Assembly: GCF_014145325.1 (NCBI RefSeq)
Contig: NZ_JACHTF010000022.1
Coordinates: 1-60,565, forward strand
DNA length: 60,565 nucleotides
DNA from: Marilutibacter spongiae
Lineage (GTDB): Bacteria > Pseudomonadota > Gammaproteobacteria > Xanthomonadales > Xanthomonadaceae
Direction: 5' to 3'
In this document: in pieces, positions 7,639-17,899 of the stretch
How positions within the stretch are numbered: the stretch's first letter is position 1
How the letters are laid out: each line of letters opens with the position of its first letter
Notes under the pieces: generated by a model
What the model was told of the DNA's origin: nothing
Database searches by the model: none
What the model saw: the letters and a program-made list of their open reading frames with translations, nothing else
Made by a program: the position numbers and the translations under genes

Positions 7639-8172
7639 ATGACCCGATACCGTCGTGCGTATGTGCCAGGCGCGACCTGGTTCTTCACCGTCAACCTGGC
7701 GGACAGGCGCAGCCGCCTGCTTGTCGACCGGATCGATGTGTTGCGGGAGTCGATCCGCCACGTTCGGAAGAGGCATCCCTTCGCCATCGACGCGATGGTG
7801 GTGATGCCCGACCATCTGCATGCGGTGTGGACACTGCCGCCCGGCGATGCCGACTACTCGTTGCGTTGGCGCACGATCAAAGGGCTGTTCTCGCGGCGTA
7901 TCGCGGAGGGCGAGCGGCGAAGCGCCAGTCGCATCCGCAAGCGTGAGCGTGGCGTATGGCAGCGACGGTATTGGGAACACCTCATCCGCGACGACGAGGA
8001 CATGCGTCGGCATGTCGATTACACGCACTTCAATCCTGTGAAGCATGGATACGTCGCGTGTGCCGCCGCGTGGCCATATTCGACGTTCCATCGCGAGGTC
8101 GAGGCGGGACGGTTAGCGAAGAACTGGGGCGCGGCGGACACGGTAGATCAAGGGTTCGGGGAGCGGTCTTGA
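7639..8172 (+). CDS. REP-associated tyrosine transposase (RAYT, Y1/HUH family)
   Basis: The 177-residue protein is a Y1 HUH transposase of the IS200-like, REP-associated class. The opening YRRAYVPGATWFFTVNL, the HUH motif H59-L-H61 within MVVMPDHLHAVW, and the tyrosine region HVDYTHFNPVKHGY (probable nucleophile Tyr128) are all intact. A GGAGG site lies seven bases before the ATG. Members of this class bind and nick single-stranded REP hairpins; here the gene is flanked on both sides by such repeats, so they are its likely substrates. It appears complete and functional. Confidence 0.93.
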   Translation: MTRYRRAYVPGATWFFTVNLADRRSRLLVDRIDVLRESIRHVRKRHPFAIDAMVVMPDHLHAVWTLPPGDADYSLRWRTIKGLFSRRIAEGERRSASRIRKRERGVWQRRYWEHLIRDDEDMRRHVDYTHFNPVKHGYVACAAAWPYSTFHREVEAGRLAKNWGAADTVDQGFGERS

Positions 8173-8188
8173 TGGACGGGGCGGCGAT

Positions 8189-8516
8189 GATGGGTTTCGC
8201 CTTTGGCTCTACCCATCCTACGAGGTGCGAAGCGTTCGTAGCCTCGTAGGATGGGCAGCGCGAAGCAAAGCCCATCGCCCGTCGTGGCGGACGGTTACGT
8301 CGCCGGGGTTGCCGGGCGGGGATGATGGGTTTCGCCTTTGGCTCTACCCATCCTACGAAGGGCGGGATTCCGTGGGGCCGTAGGATGGGCAGCGCGAAGC
8401 AAAGCCCATCGTCGGGCGGGCCGGCTTGCGTCGTCGGGGCTGTCGGGGCGGACGGGTACGTCGCCGGGGCTGCCGGGCGGGGATGATGGGTTTCGCCTTT
8501 GGCTCTACCCATTCTG
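8189..8516. repeat. REP/BIME array, right part (two and a half units)
   Basis: Units begin at 8189 and 8324 (period 135) with the same inverted REP pairs as at 7229-7588. A half unit follows at 8485-8516 that ends in CCCATTCTGC rather than CCCATCCTAC. The spacers are near copies of those on the left side of the RAYT gene. The last half unit lies about 20 bases beyond the 3' end of nagA (minus strand) and may influence its transcript end. Confidence 0.9.
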
Positions 8517-8536
8517 CGCAGGGCGGGGGATTCGTA

Positions 8537-9670
8537 TCAGGCGCGGCCGTCGATCCAGGTGCCGGTGACCTGCAGGTCGGGGTCGAGGGCGACGAGGTCG
8601 GCGCGGTAGCCGGGCGCGATGTGCCCCAGTTCGTGGCCCAGGCCGAGGAACTCGGCGGGATAGGTGGAGGCCATGCGGCAGGCTTCGTCGAGCGGCAACC
8701 CCAGGCGCTGCACGGTGTTGCGCACGGCGGTGGCCATGTCGAGGGCGGAGCCGGCCAGGGTGCCGTCGGCGGTGCTGCAGCGACCGTCGCGGCAGGTCAT
8801 GGTGACGCCGTACAGTTCGAAGTCCTCGCGCTCGCCGCCGACCGGCGGCATGGCGTCGGTGACCAGCATCATCCGCCCGCGCGGCCGCGCATTGATCGCC
8901 ACGCGCAGGCTGGCATCGTGGGCGTGGTAGCCATCGACGATCAGGCCGCACCAGGCCTCGGGGTCGTCGAGCGCGGCGCCCACGCCGCCCGGCTCGCGGC
9001 TGTTCATCGGCGTCATCGCGTTGAAGAGGTGGGTCACGCCGGTGATGCCGGCGGCGAAGCCCTGGCGCATCGTCTCGTAGTCGGCGGCGGTATGGCCGGC
9101 GCTGAGGATCACCCCGCGCGCGACGAGGTCGCGCAGGACATCGGGCTCGAAGCGCTCCGGCGCCACGGTCAGCAGGGTCTTGCCGACGCCGAGCGACGCC
9201 ACCATCGCCAACTCGTCGGTCCCGGGCGTGTGGAACTTCGCCGGGTCGTGCACGCCCTTGCGCGCTTCGGCCAGGTAGGGCCCCTCGAGATGGATGCCCA
9301 GCACGCCGGGTACGCCGGCTTCGATCGCCGCGCGCACGGCCGCGATCGCCTTCTCCATGACCGCGACGTCGTCGCTGATCAGCGTCGGCAGCAAGCCGGT
9401 GGTGCCGAAGCGGCGATGCGCCTGGGCGATGCGGCGCACGCCATCCACGCTGGTGGCGTCGTTCAGCAGCACGTCGCCGCCGCCATTGACCTGGGTGTCG
9501 ATGAAGCCCGGCGCGAGGTAGCCGCCGCGCAGGTCGACCGCCTCCACCCCCGTCGGCGCAGCGCCGGGCACCACTGCCGCGACATGGCCGTCCTCGACGA
9601 TCACGCACAGCCCTTCGGCGAAACCGCGTTCGGTGAGGATGTGTCCGTTGTGGAAGGCGAGGGAAGTCAT
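8537..9670 (-). CDS. nagA: N-acetylglucosamine-6-phosphate deacetylase
   Basis: The 377-residue enzyme removes the acetyl group from GlcNAc-6-phosphate, giving glucosamine-6-phosphate in the cytoplasm. It shows the amidohydrolase TIM-barrel motifs of NagA: APGFIDTQVNGGG, the metal-ligand segment GIHLEGPYL, AGHTAADYE, THLFNAMTPM and the catalytic-Asp segment LVTDAMPPVGG. Its length is standard. It is probably the last gene of a GntR regulator, nagB-II, nagA transcript. There is no Shine-Dalgarno before the ATG: a heptamer array starts five bases upstream (9676-9758). Confidence 0.96.
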   Translation of the reverse strand: MTSLAFHNGHILTERGFAEGLCVIVEDGHVAAVVPGAAPTGVEAVDLRGGYLAPGFIDTQVNGGGDVLLNDATSVDGVRRIAQAHRRFGTTGLLPTLISDDVAVMEKAIAAVRAAIEAGVPGVLGIHLEGPYLAEARKGVHDPAKFHTPGTDELAMVASLGVGKTLLTVAPERFEPDVLRDLVARGVILSAGHTAADYETMRQGFAAGITGVTHLFNAMTPMNSREPGGVGAALDDPEAWCGLIVDGYHAHDASLRVAINARPRGRMMLVTDAMPPVGGEREDFELYGVTMTCRDGRCSTADGTLAGSALDMATAVRNTVQRLGLPLDEACRMASTYPAEFLGLGHELGHIAPGYRADLVALDPDLQVTGTWIDGRA

Positions 9671-9675
9671 TGGGT

Positions 9676-9758
9676 GGGAATGGGGAATGGGGAATGGGGA
9701 ATGGGGAATGGGGAATGGGGAATGGGGAATGGGGAATGGGGAATGGGGAATGGGGAAT
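9676..9758. repeat. GGGAATG heptamer tandem repeat (11.9 copies)
   Basis: Eleven perfect GGGAATG units plus six bases of a twelfth lie between nagB-II and nagA. On the coding (minus) strand the unit reads CATTCCC and occupies exactly the place of the nagA ribosome-binding site. Inverted copies (CATTCCC on the plus strand) lie at 9799-9826, so the nagB-nagA transcript can form GGGAATG/CATTCCC stems. Such arrays change copy number by slippage. Similar heptamers are common between genes of xanthomonads. Confidence 0.97.
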
Positions 9759-9832
9759 TGTCGGGGCGGGCGGGTCTTCAGGAAACCGGGCGCTTTACCA
9801 TTCCCGATTCCCCTTTCTCCATTCCCGCCCCA

Positions 9833-10882
9833 TCAAACCGTCTCCGTCACCTTGTTGAGGTGCGGGGGCAGGTCGGGGTTGTGGCCGCGGGCGACGGCAA
9901 GGGCGTTGACCGCCTTGTAGAAGGACTGGACGGTCAGCAGCGGGGTGACGGCCGGGTGGGTCGAGGCGGCGAGCGACAGTCGGCCTTCGCCGGGCGCCTG
10001 GCCGGGCATCGCCAGCCATACCGGCGCCCCGCGCTGGCGGAACTCGGCGGCGACCGCCGCGGTACCGGCGCCGGTGTCGTCGTCCTGCCCGAAGGCCAGC
10101 ACCGGGAAGCCGGGGCCGACGATCGCCATCGGGCCGTGCTTGACCTCGGCCGAGGAGAAGGCCTCGGCATGCAGGCCGCTGGTTTCCTTGAACTTCAGCG
10201 CCGCTTCCTGCGCCGCACCCAGGCCCAGGCCACGCCCGAGCACGAACAGGTTGCGCGCCTCGCGCAGGCCGTCCACGACCGGTGTCCAGTCCTGCGACCA
10301 GGCCTCGCGGAGCGCGGCGGGGAGTCCGTCGGTGGCCGCGAGCAGGTCGGTGTTGCCGCTCCAGCGCGCGGTCAGTTGCAACAGGGCGGCCAGCGAGCAG
10401 AGGTAGCTCTTGGTGGCCGCGACACTGCGCTCGGGCCCGGCATGCAGCGGCAGCACGGTGTCGGCCAGGCGCGCCAGCGGCGAGTCGGCGACGTTGACCA
10501 GGGCGACCACGATGGCGCCGGCGTCCTTGGCGATCTCGGCGTTGCGCAGCAGGTCGGGGCTCTTGCCCGACTGCGAGATGGCCACGAACAGCGCGCCCTC
10601 CATCTTCGGCTGGATCGCGTAGACCGAGCCCACCGAGGGCGAGGCCGAGGCGGTCACCAGGCCAAGCGTGGTCTCGAACAGGTACTTGCCGTAGGTGGCG
10701 GCGTGGTCGGAGCTGCCGCGCGCGCAGGTGACGATGAAGCGCGGCGGGTCGGCGCGCAGGCGCTCGACCAGCGCGTCGATGGTGGCGGCATTGGCCTGGA
10801 ACTGCCGCGCGACCGCATCGGCGGCTTCGGCGGCCTCGGCGAACATCAGGGTGTCTTCGGCGCGGAGCGCGCGTGCGGCCAT
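9833..10882 (-). CDS. nagB-II: Glucosamine-6-phosphate deaminase, SIS type (NagB-II)
   Basis: The product (349 residues from the ATG at 10882) has two sugar isomerase (SIS) domains: FIVTCARGSSDHAATYGKY and AISQSGKSPDLL in the first, and FVLGRGLGLGAAQEAALKFK in the second. A C-terminal FYKAVNALAVARGHNPD follows, matching the family replacing classical NagB in Xanthomonas and Shewanella. It converts glucosamine-6-phosphate to fructose-6-phosphate and ammonia. There is no glutaminase domain, which separates it from GlmS. Upstream in-frame starts exist (TTG near 10908, ATG at 10978 inside the regulator gene), but 10882 gives the usual length. Confidence 0.9.
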   Translation of the reverse strand: MAARALRAEDTLMFAEAAEAADAVARQFQANAATIDALVERLRADPPRFIVTCARGSSDHAATYGKYLFETTLGLVTASASPSVGSVYAIQPKMEGALFVAISQSGKSPDLLRNAEIAKDAGAIVVALVNVADSPLARLADTVLPLHAGPERSVAATKSYLCSLAALLQLTARWSGNTDLLAATDGLPAALREAWSQDWTPVVDGLREARNLFVLGRGLGLGAAQEAALKFKETSGLHAEAFSSAEVKHGPMAIVGPGFPVLAFGQDDDTGAGTAAVAAEFRQRGAPVWLAMPGQAPGEGRLSLAASTHPAVTPLLTVQSFYKAVNALAVARGHNPDLPPHLNKVTETV

Positions 10883-10940
10883 GGCGGTGGTATCCAGGGG
10901 TGCGTTCAAGGCGGGGTCTCGGCAACGGGGCGGGGAGGGC

Positions 10941-11684
10941 TCATTCGCTGTGCAGTTCGGCGACGAAGTCGTAGGCATCGCCGCGATAGAAGGACCGGGT
11001 GAACTCGACCACGCGGCCGTCGTCGAGGAAGGTCCGTCGCTCGATGAACAGTCCCGGGCTGCCTTCGGGCAGGCGCATCAGCCGTGCCTGTTCGGCGTCG
11101 AAGGCGATCGCGCGCAGCCGCTGCAGGGCGCGCGCGGGACGGACGCCCAGTTTCTCGAAGGCGGCGTACAGCGAGTTCTCCACCTGCGCGGGGTCGGACA
11201 GGATGTCGGCCGGCACCACCGTGCGTTCCAGCGCCAGCGCGGTGTCGTTGGCGGTACGCAGGCGGTAGTAGCGCACGACCTGGGCACCGGGCGAGAGGTT
11301 GAGGGCCATCGCCTCCTCGGGCGTGACTTCGCCGACGCTGCGCTCGAGGAACTCCGAGCGCGGGTCCAGCCCGCGCGCGCGCAGGTCGTCGGTGAAGCTG
11401 GTCAGGGCCGAGAACGACTTGACGATGCGCTCGGCAACGAAGGTGCCGGCGCCCTGGCGCTGCATCAGCAGGCCGTCCTCGACCAGGCCCGAGATCGCCT
11501 TGCGCACGGTGACGCGCGAGAGGTCGAGCAGGCGCCCCAGTTCGCGCTCGCCCGGCAAGGCCTGTCCCGCGGTCAGCTCGCCGTTCTCGATGGCGTGCTG
11601 CAGGGTGCGGCGCAGGTGCTGGTAGGCCGGGGCGCGGCGCGTGGCCGATTGGCGGTGGTATTCACTGGCCAGGTAGTCGTGCAT
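10941..11684 (-). CDS. nagQ: GntR/HutC-type repressor of GlcNAc genes (NagQ-like)
   Basis: The 247-residue regulator has an N-terminal winged helix (LPGERELGRLLDLSRVTVRK, residues about 42-61) and a C-terminal UTRA effector domain containing YYRLRTANDTALALERTVVP and ERRTFLDDGRVVEFTRS. UTRA regulators in this setting sense an amino-sugar phosphate. It heads the nagB-II/nagA unit and diverges from zwf. The ATG at 11684 is chosen because the AGATACCA half-site (11692-11699) then lies just upstream, allowing autorepression; an in-frame ATG at 11711 also exists. Confidence 0.88.
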   Translation of the reverse strand: MHDYLASEYHRQSATRRAPAYQHLRRTLQHAIENGELTAGQALPGERELGRLLDLSRVTVRKAISGLVEDGLLMQRQGAGTFVAERIVKSFSALTSFTDDLRARGLDPRSEFLERSVGEVTPEEAMALNLSPGAQVVRYYRLRTANDTALALERTVVPADILSDPAQVENSLYAAFEKLGVRPARALQRLRAIAFDAEQARLMRLPEGSPGLFIERRTFLDDGRVVEFTRSFYRGDAYDFVAELHSE

Positions 11685-11691
11685 GCGGAAA

Positions 11692-11792
11692 AGATACCAG
11701 TCAGAGACCACTTACGGCAACACCGCGGCCTTTACGCCTATGACAGCCTTGTTGCACGGGGTGTTTGCGTAATTGGTATCTAACAGGTATCT
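11692..11792. promoter_or_regulatory. Divergent nagQ/zwf promoter region with GGTATCT operator half-sites
   Basis: Between the divergent regulator and zwf are one AGATACCA (11692-11699) and two GGTATCT copies (11775-11781 and 11786-11792), the latter exactly 11 bases apart, one helical turn. The first is the reverse complement of the others. This is what a GntR-type operator region would look like and suggests that one repressor controls both transcripts. The protein-site pairing is inferred from position alone. Confidence 0.6.
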
Positions 11793-11846
11793 TCAATGGC
11801 AGGGCCCCTCCGGGCCTGCCCGCTCCCTTACCGGACACCGCCCTCC

Positions 11847-13335
<1,489 letters not shown>

Positions 13336-13352
<17 letters not shown>

Positions 13353-14103
13353 CGCCATGCGCGCCGAACTGAGGGTGGTCGAACCGATGCCGCTGCCGAT
13401 GCACACACATGAATTCGCCGATGGCGCCGCGCTCGCCGAGGCCCTGGCCCGCGCGGTCGCCGCCGACCTGCGCGGCGCGATCGCCCGCCGCGGCCGGGCG
13501 CGCGTCGCGCTGTCGGGCGGCTCCACGCCGAAGGCCTTCATGCAGGCCCTGTCCCGCCAGGTGCTGGACTGGGCGAGCGTGACCGTGCTGCCGATCGACG
13601 ACCGCTGGGTCCACGGTCGCCACGAGCGCTCGAACGAGCGCCTGATCCGCGAGAACCTGCTGCAGGGCGAGGCGGCGCAGGCGCGCTTCCTGCCGCTCTA
13701 CCGGCCCAGCCCCAGTCCCGAGGCCGCGCTGTTGCCGGTGCTCAGCCGCATCGCCAACGAGGCCCTGCCGCTTGACGTGGCGGTGCTGGGCATGGGCGAG
13801 GACGGCCATGTCGCGTCCCTGTTCCCGGACCTGGGCCTGGACACGCCGGGCCTGCGCGAGATCGGCCTGCAGCCGCGCGGCCGCGCCCCCGCGCTCGCGG
13901 TGCGCTCGGCCAACGCGCCCGAGCCGCGGATGACGCTCACCCTCAGCGCGATCTTCACCGCGCCGTCCGTCTACCTGCACATCGAAGGCGATCGCAAGCG
14001 CCGCGTGCTGGACGGGGCGGCCGGCGACCCGCGTTCCACGCTCCCGGTGCGTGCACTGCTGGCCGGCGCGCCCACGCCGCCGGCGCTGTACTGGTGCCCG
14101 TGA
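13336..14103 (+). CDS. pgl: 6-phosphogluconolactonase
   Basis: The 255-residue protein hydrolyses 6-phosphogluconolactone. It belongs to the NagB/SIS-like lactonase family, with VALSGGSTPKAF, VLPIDDRWVHGRHERSNERL and the catalytic VAVLGMGEDGHVASLFP. It starts inside zwf (17-base overlap), with a GGGAGGA site at 13323-13329 lying in zwf, so translation is coupled. Later in-frame ATGs at residues 8, 18 and 22 are possible alternative starts; the domain itself begins near residue 24. Confidence 0.95.
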
Positions 14104-14222
14104 AGGCGCACGCGCCGCGCCCTGCGCGACACTGAGGCGGGACAGCCCGCCACACATCGCGCAGGTCCGGACGCGGGCCCCGCGCAAGCGGCCCGCGGCA
14201 TCGAACACACAACGAGGTCACC

Positions 14223-16055
14223 ATGGTTTCCCTGCATCCCACCATCGCCGAGGTCACCGAACGCATCCGCGCCCGCAGCCGCGACGCGCGCGCGGCCTAC
14301 CTGGCGCGGATCGACGCCGCCGCCGGCCAGGGCCCGCACCGGGCCACCCTCTCGTGCGGCAACCTCGCCCACGGCTTTGCCGCCTGCGGACCCGCGGACA
14401 AGGACGCGCTGCGCGACGGCCACGCGCCCAACCTGGGCATCGTCACCGCCTATAACGACATGCTCTCGGCGCACCAGCCCTTCGAGCGTTTCCCGTTCCT
14501 GATCAAGAACGCCGCGCGCAATGCCGGCGCCACCGCGCAGGTCGCCGGCGGCGTGCCGGCGATGTGCGACGGCGTCACCCAGGGCCGGGCGGGCATGGAG
14601 CTGAGCCTGTTCTCCCGCGACGTGATCGCGCTCTCGACCGCGGTCGCGCTGTCGCACGACATGTTCGACGCCGCGCTGTACCTGGGCGTCTGCGACAAGA
14701 TCGTGCCCGGGCTGCTGATCGGGGCGCTGAGCTTCGGCCACCTGCCGGCGATCTTCGTGCCGGCCGGACCGATGCCCTCGGGCATCCCCAACGACGAGAA
14801 GTCGCGCGTGCGCCAGCGCTACGCCGAGGGCAAGGCCACGCGCGAGGAGCTGCTGGAGGCCGAATCGGCGAGCTACCACGCGCCCGGGACCTGCACCTTC
14901 TACGGCACCGCCAACTCCAACCAGATGCTGATGGAGATCATGGGCCTGCACCTGCCGGGCGCCAGCTTCGTCAATCCCAACACCCCCCTGCGCGATGCGT
15001 TGACCGCCGAGGCGGCGCGGCGCGCCGCGGCGATCACCGCGCTGGGCGATGACTACCGGCCGGTGGGACGGCTGGTCGACGAGCGCGCCATCGTCAACGG
15101 CGTCGTCGGCCTGCACGCGACCGGCGGCTCCACCAACCACCTGCTGCACATCGTCGCGATCGCCGCGGCGGCCGGGATCGAGCTCAGGCTCGAGGACTTC
15201 GACGCGCTGTCGTCGGTGGTCCCGCTGCTGGCGCGCGTGTATCCCAACGGCAGCGCCGACGTGAACCACTTCCATGCCGCCGGCGGGCTGGCCTTCATGA
15301 TCGGCGAGCTGCTCGATGCCGGCCTGCTGCATGGCGACGTGGAAACCGTCGCCGGGCCGGGCCTGGCGCGCTACCGCGTGGAGGCGGGCCTCGACGAGGC
15401 CGGCGGCCTGGTCCATGTGCCGGCCCCCGGGCGCAGCGCCGCTCTCTCCGTGCTGCGTCCGGTGGCCGAGCCGTTCCGTGCCGACGGCGGGCTGCGCGTG
15501 TTGCGCGGCAACCTCGGCACGGGAGCGATCAAGGTCTCCGCGGTACCGGACGACCGCCAGGTCGTCGAGGCGCCGTGCCGGATCTTCAGCGAGCAGGGCG
15601 AAGTCAAGCATGCCTTCGAGCAGGGCGAGCTCGACCGCGACGTGGTCGTGGTCGTCCGCTTCCAGGGGCCGCAGGCCAATGGCATGCCCGAGCTCCACCA
15701 GCTCACGCCGACCCTGGGCGTGTTGCAGAAGCGCGGCCATCGCGTCGCCCTGGTCACCGACGGCCGCATGTCCGGCGCGTCGGGGCAGGTGCCCGCGGCG
15801 ATCCACGTCAGCCCCGAGGCCGCCTGCGGCGGGCCGCTGGCGCGCCTGCGCGACGGCGACGTGGTCCGTGTCGATGCCGTCGCCGGCACCCTGGAGGCGG
15901 TGGTGGACGCGGCCACGTTCGAGGCCCGCGAAGCGGCCACGGCCGACCTGGCCAGCCACCACGCCGGCATGGGTCGCGAGCTGTTCGACCTGTTCCGTCG
16001 CGTCGCCGGTCCGGCCACGCGCGGGGCCAGCGCCTTCGACGCGAGCGCGGCCTGA
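14223..16055 (+). CDS. edd: Phosphogluconate dehydratase
   Basis: The 610-residue enzyme dehydrates 6-phosphogluconate to 2-keto-3-deoxy-6-phosphogluconate (KDPG). It is an IlvD/Edd-family iron-sulfur dehydratase. The signatures [20 protein letters not shown], the CDKIVPG segment and [18 protein letters not shown] are clear, and the cysteines expected for the cluster are kept. The length is standard. It lies 119 bases after pgl and 74 bases before eda in the same direction. Confidence 0.97.
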   Translation: MVSLHPTIAEVTERIRARSRDARAAYLARIDAAAGQGPHRATLSCGNLAHGFAACGPADKDALRDGHAPNLGIVTAYNDMLSAHQPFERFPFLIKNAARNAGATAQVAGGVPAMCDGVTQGRAGMELSLFSRDVIALSTAVALSHDMFDAALYLGVCDKIVPGLLIGALSFGHLPAIFVPAGPMPSGIPNDEKSRVRQRYAEGKATREELLEAESASYHAPGTCTFYGTANSNQMLMEIMGLHLPGASFVNPNTPLRDALTAEAARRAAAITALGDDYRPVGRLVDERAIVNGVVGLHATGGSTNHLLHIVAIAAAAGIELRLEDFDALSSVVPLLARVYPNGSADVNHFHAAGGLAFMIGELLDAGLLHGDVETVAGPGLARYRVEAGLDEAGGLVHVPAPGRSAALSVLRPVAEPFRADGGLRVLRGNLGTGAIKVSAVPDDRQVVEAPCRIFSEQGEVKHAFEQGELDRDVVVVVRFQGPQANGMPELHQLTPTLGVLQKRGHRVALVTDGRMSGASGQVPAAIHVSPEAACGGPLARLRDGDVVRVDAVAGTLEAVVDAATFEAREAATADLASHHAGMGRELFDLFRRVAGPATRGASAFDASAA

Positions 16056-16129
16056 GCGGCACCGCGCTCCCTTCCCCATCGCGCGTGCGCCCGCCGGGTG
16101 CGCGCCAGCGGCCTTCCACGGAGACCCTG

Positions 16130-16759
16130 ATGACCCTGATCGAGAAAGTGCTGCACCTGGCCCCGGTGATCCCCGTGGTCGTGATCGACGATGCCCGCCA
16201 GGCGGTGCCGCTGGCGCGCGCGCTGGTGGCCGGCGGCTTGCCGGTGATCGAGGTGACCCTGCGGACCGCCGCCGCGCTGGACGCGGTGCGTGCGATCGCC
16301 GACGAAGTCCCCGACGCCGTGGTCGGCACGGGCACGGTGCGTCGTCCGGCCGACCTGGACGCTTCGGCGAAGGCCGGCGCGCGTTTCGCCGTCTCGCCCG
16401 GCGCCAGCCCGGACCTGGTCGCCGCCGCACGCGGCCACGACGTGGGCTGGCTGCCCGGCGCCGCCACGGCCTCGGAGGCGATGACCCTGGCCGAGCAGGG
16501 CTTCGTGTTCCAGAAATTCTTCCCCGCCGAGGCCGCCGGCGGTACTGCCCTGCTGCGCAGCCTGCACGGCCCGATGCCGGAGATCCGCTTCTGCGCGACC
16601 GGCGGCATTGGCGTCAAGAACGCACTGGACTACCTGGCCACGCCGAACGTGGCCTGCGTCGGCGGTTCGTGGTGCACGCCGGCGGCGCTGATGCGCGCCG
16701 GCGACTGGCAGGCCATCGAGGCCCTGGCGCTGGCGGCGTCGCAGTTGCGCGGCGACTGA
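16130..16759 (+). CDS. eda: KDPG/KHG aldolase
   Basis: The 209-residue class I aldolase splits KDPG into pyruvate and glyceraldehyde-3-phosphate, completing the Entner-Doudoroff route. Motifs are [19 protein letters not shown] (catalytic Glu), the [12 protein letters not shown] region and [12 protein letters not shown], which holds the Schiff-base Lys. A GGAGA site precedes the ATG. It ends only 19 bases before the convergent LacI regulator gene, with no clear terminator between them. Confidence 0.96.
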   Translation: MTLIEKVLHLAPVIPVVVIDDARQAVPLARALVAGGLPVIEVTLRTAAALDAVRAIADEVPDAVVGTGTVRRPADLDASAKAGARFAVSPGASPDLVAAARGHDVGWLPGAATASEAMTLAEQGFVFQKFFPAEAAGGTALLRSLHGPMPEIRFCATGGIGVKNALDYLATPNVACVGGSWCTPAALMRAGDWQAIEALALAASQLRGD

Positions 16760-16778
16760 GCGCGCCCGCCCGCCGCCC

Positions 16779-17819
16779 TCAGGCCTTGGGCCGGGGCGGC
16801 GCGGTCGAACCGCGGACCACCAGCACCGGGCTGAAACCCTCGTTGGGGTGGGTGTCGATGGGGGTTTCGTTGTCGCGCCGCAACTCGGCGATCAAGCGGT
16901 AGGTGGCGTGGCGCGCGATCGCCTCGGTGGCCTGGCTGGCCGTGGTGAGCGGGGGCCAGGACTGCTTGGAGAACGGGCTGTCCTCGAAGCCGGCGATGGA
17001 CAGGTCGTAGGGCACGTTCAGGCCGCTCGAACGGGCCGCGGCCAGCACGCCGGCGGCGATCTCGTCGTTGCTGCCGAAGATCGCCGTCGGGCGGTCGGGC
17101 AGGGCCAGCAGGCGTCGTGCGCCGCGGAAGCCGTCGTCGAAGGAATAGTCGCCGGGCAGGACGAGGGTCTCGTCCTCTTCGATGCCGTAGTCGGCCAGGG
17201 CCTTGGCATACCCCTTGTAGCGCTCCCTGCTGGACTTGTGCGAGGTACCGCCCCACAGGAAGCCGATGCGCTGGTGGCCGAGCTGGATCAGGTGCTCGGT
17301 GATGTCGTAGGCGGCATCGTGGTCGTCCACCCACACGCAGGGCGCGCCGTCGTGCGGGTCGGCCGCGGCGGAGACGATGCGCACCAGCTTGATGTCCTGC
17401 GCGACCAGCGCCTTGACCAGCTCCATCTGCTCGGACATCGGCGGCGCCAGCACCAGCCCGGCCAGGCGGGCGCCCTGCACGAGGTCGATCAGGTCCGCGG
17501 CGAGCACCGGCGAGGAGGCGTCGCAGGGGTGGATCTGCAGGCCGTAGCCGGTTTCCCGGCAGGCCGAGAGCACGCCGTTCTGCACCGCGATGATGTAGTA
17601 GGGGTTCGGGTTGTCGTAGACCACGCCCAGCGCGTAGGGCTGCGCGCTGCGCAGGCTGCGCGCAGAGGGGTCGGGGCGGTAGCCCAGTTCGCTGATCGCC
17701 TCGTTGACGCGCTCGCGGGTGCGGGCGCGCACCCCGGGTTCGTCGTTGATGACCCGCGAAACGGTCTTGAGCGAGACTTCGGCGCGTTCGGCGACGTCTT
17801 TGATCGTGGGTCGGCGCAC
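16779..17819 (-). CDS. nagR: LacI-family regulator, probable NagR
   Basis: The 346-residue protein has a LacI helix-turn-helix [19 protein letters not shown] and hinge helix, followed by a periplasmic-binding-protein-like sensor ([42 protein letters not shown]). The start GTG at 17819 has a GAGG site; a TTG at 17843 is an alternative. It precedes no other gene on its strand and sits beside the permease gene of the GlcNAc cluster, 80 bases downstream of it. A TTGACA-TCGT-TGTCAA palindrome at 19421-19436 is its most likely operator. Confidence 0.85.
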   Translation of the reverse strand: MRRPTIKDVAERAEVSLKTVSRVINDEPGVRARTRERVNEAISELGYRPDPSARSLRSAQPYALGVVYDNPNPYYIIAVQNGVLSACRETGYGLQIHPCDASSPVLAADLIDLVQGARLAGLVLAPPMSEQMELVKALVAQDIKLVRIVSAAADPHDGAPCVWVDDHDAAYDITEHLIQLGHQRIGFLWGGTSHKSSRERYKGYAKALADYGIEEDETLVLPGDYSFDDGFRGARRLLALPDRPTAIFGSNDEIAAGVLAAARSSGLNVPYDLSIAGFEDSPFSKQSWPPLTTASQATEAIARHATYRLIAELRRDNETPIDTHPNEGFSPVLVVRGSTAPPRPKA

Positions 17820-17899
17820 CGGAACCTCGGTTGTTCGGGTCAATGGCCTAGCGTAACGTCCGCGGCGCGCGCCGGGAACACCGGGCGCGCCGCCGGTGC

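Noticed and set aside
7229-8516. Repeat array considered as CRISPR
   Set aside because: Repeats are about 88-base inverted pairs, the spacers are themselves repeated, and there are no cas genes; it is a REP/BIME array.
9676-9758. Heptamer array read as part of nagB-II or nagA coding sequence
   Set aside because: The nagB-II frame stops at 9833 and the NagA domain begins at its ATG at 9670. Reading through the array would give a Pro/Phe/His-type repeat foreign to both families.
8426-11002. Plus-strand frame of 858 codons opposite nagA and nagB-II
   Set aside because: It runs through the heptamer array and REP DNA, while the minus strand has recognisable enzymes.
13971-16430. Minus-strand frame of 819 codons opposite edd/eda
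   Set aside because: Composition is shadow-like and the plus strand encodes complete Edd and Eda.
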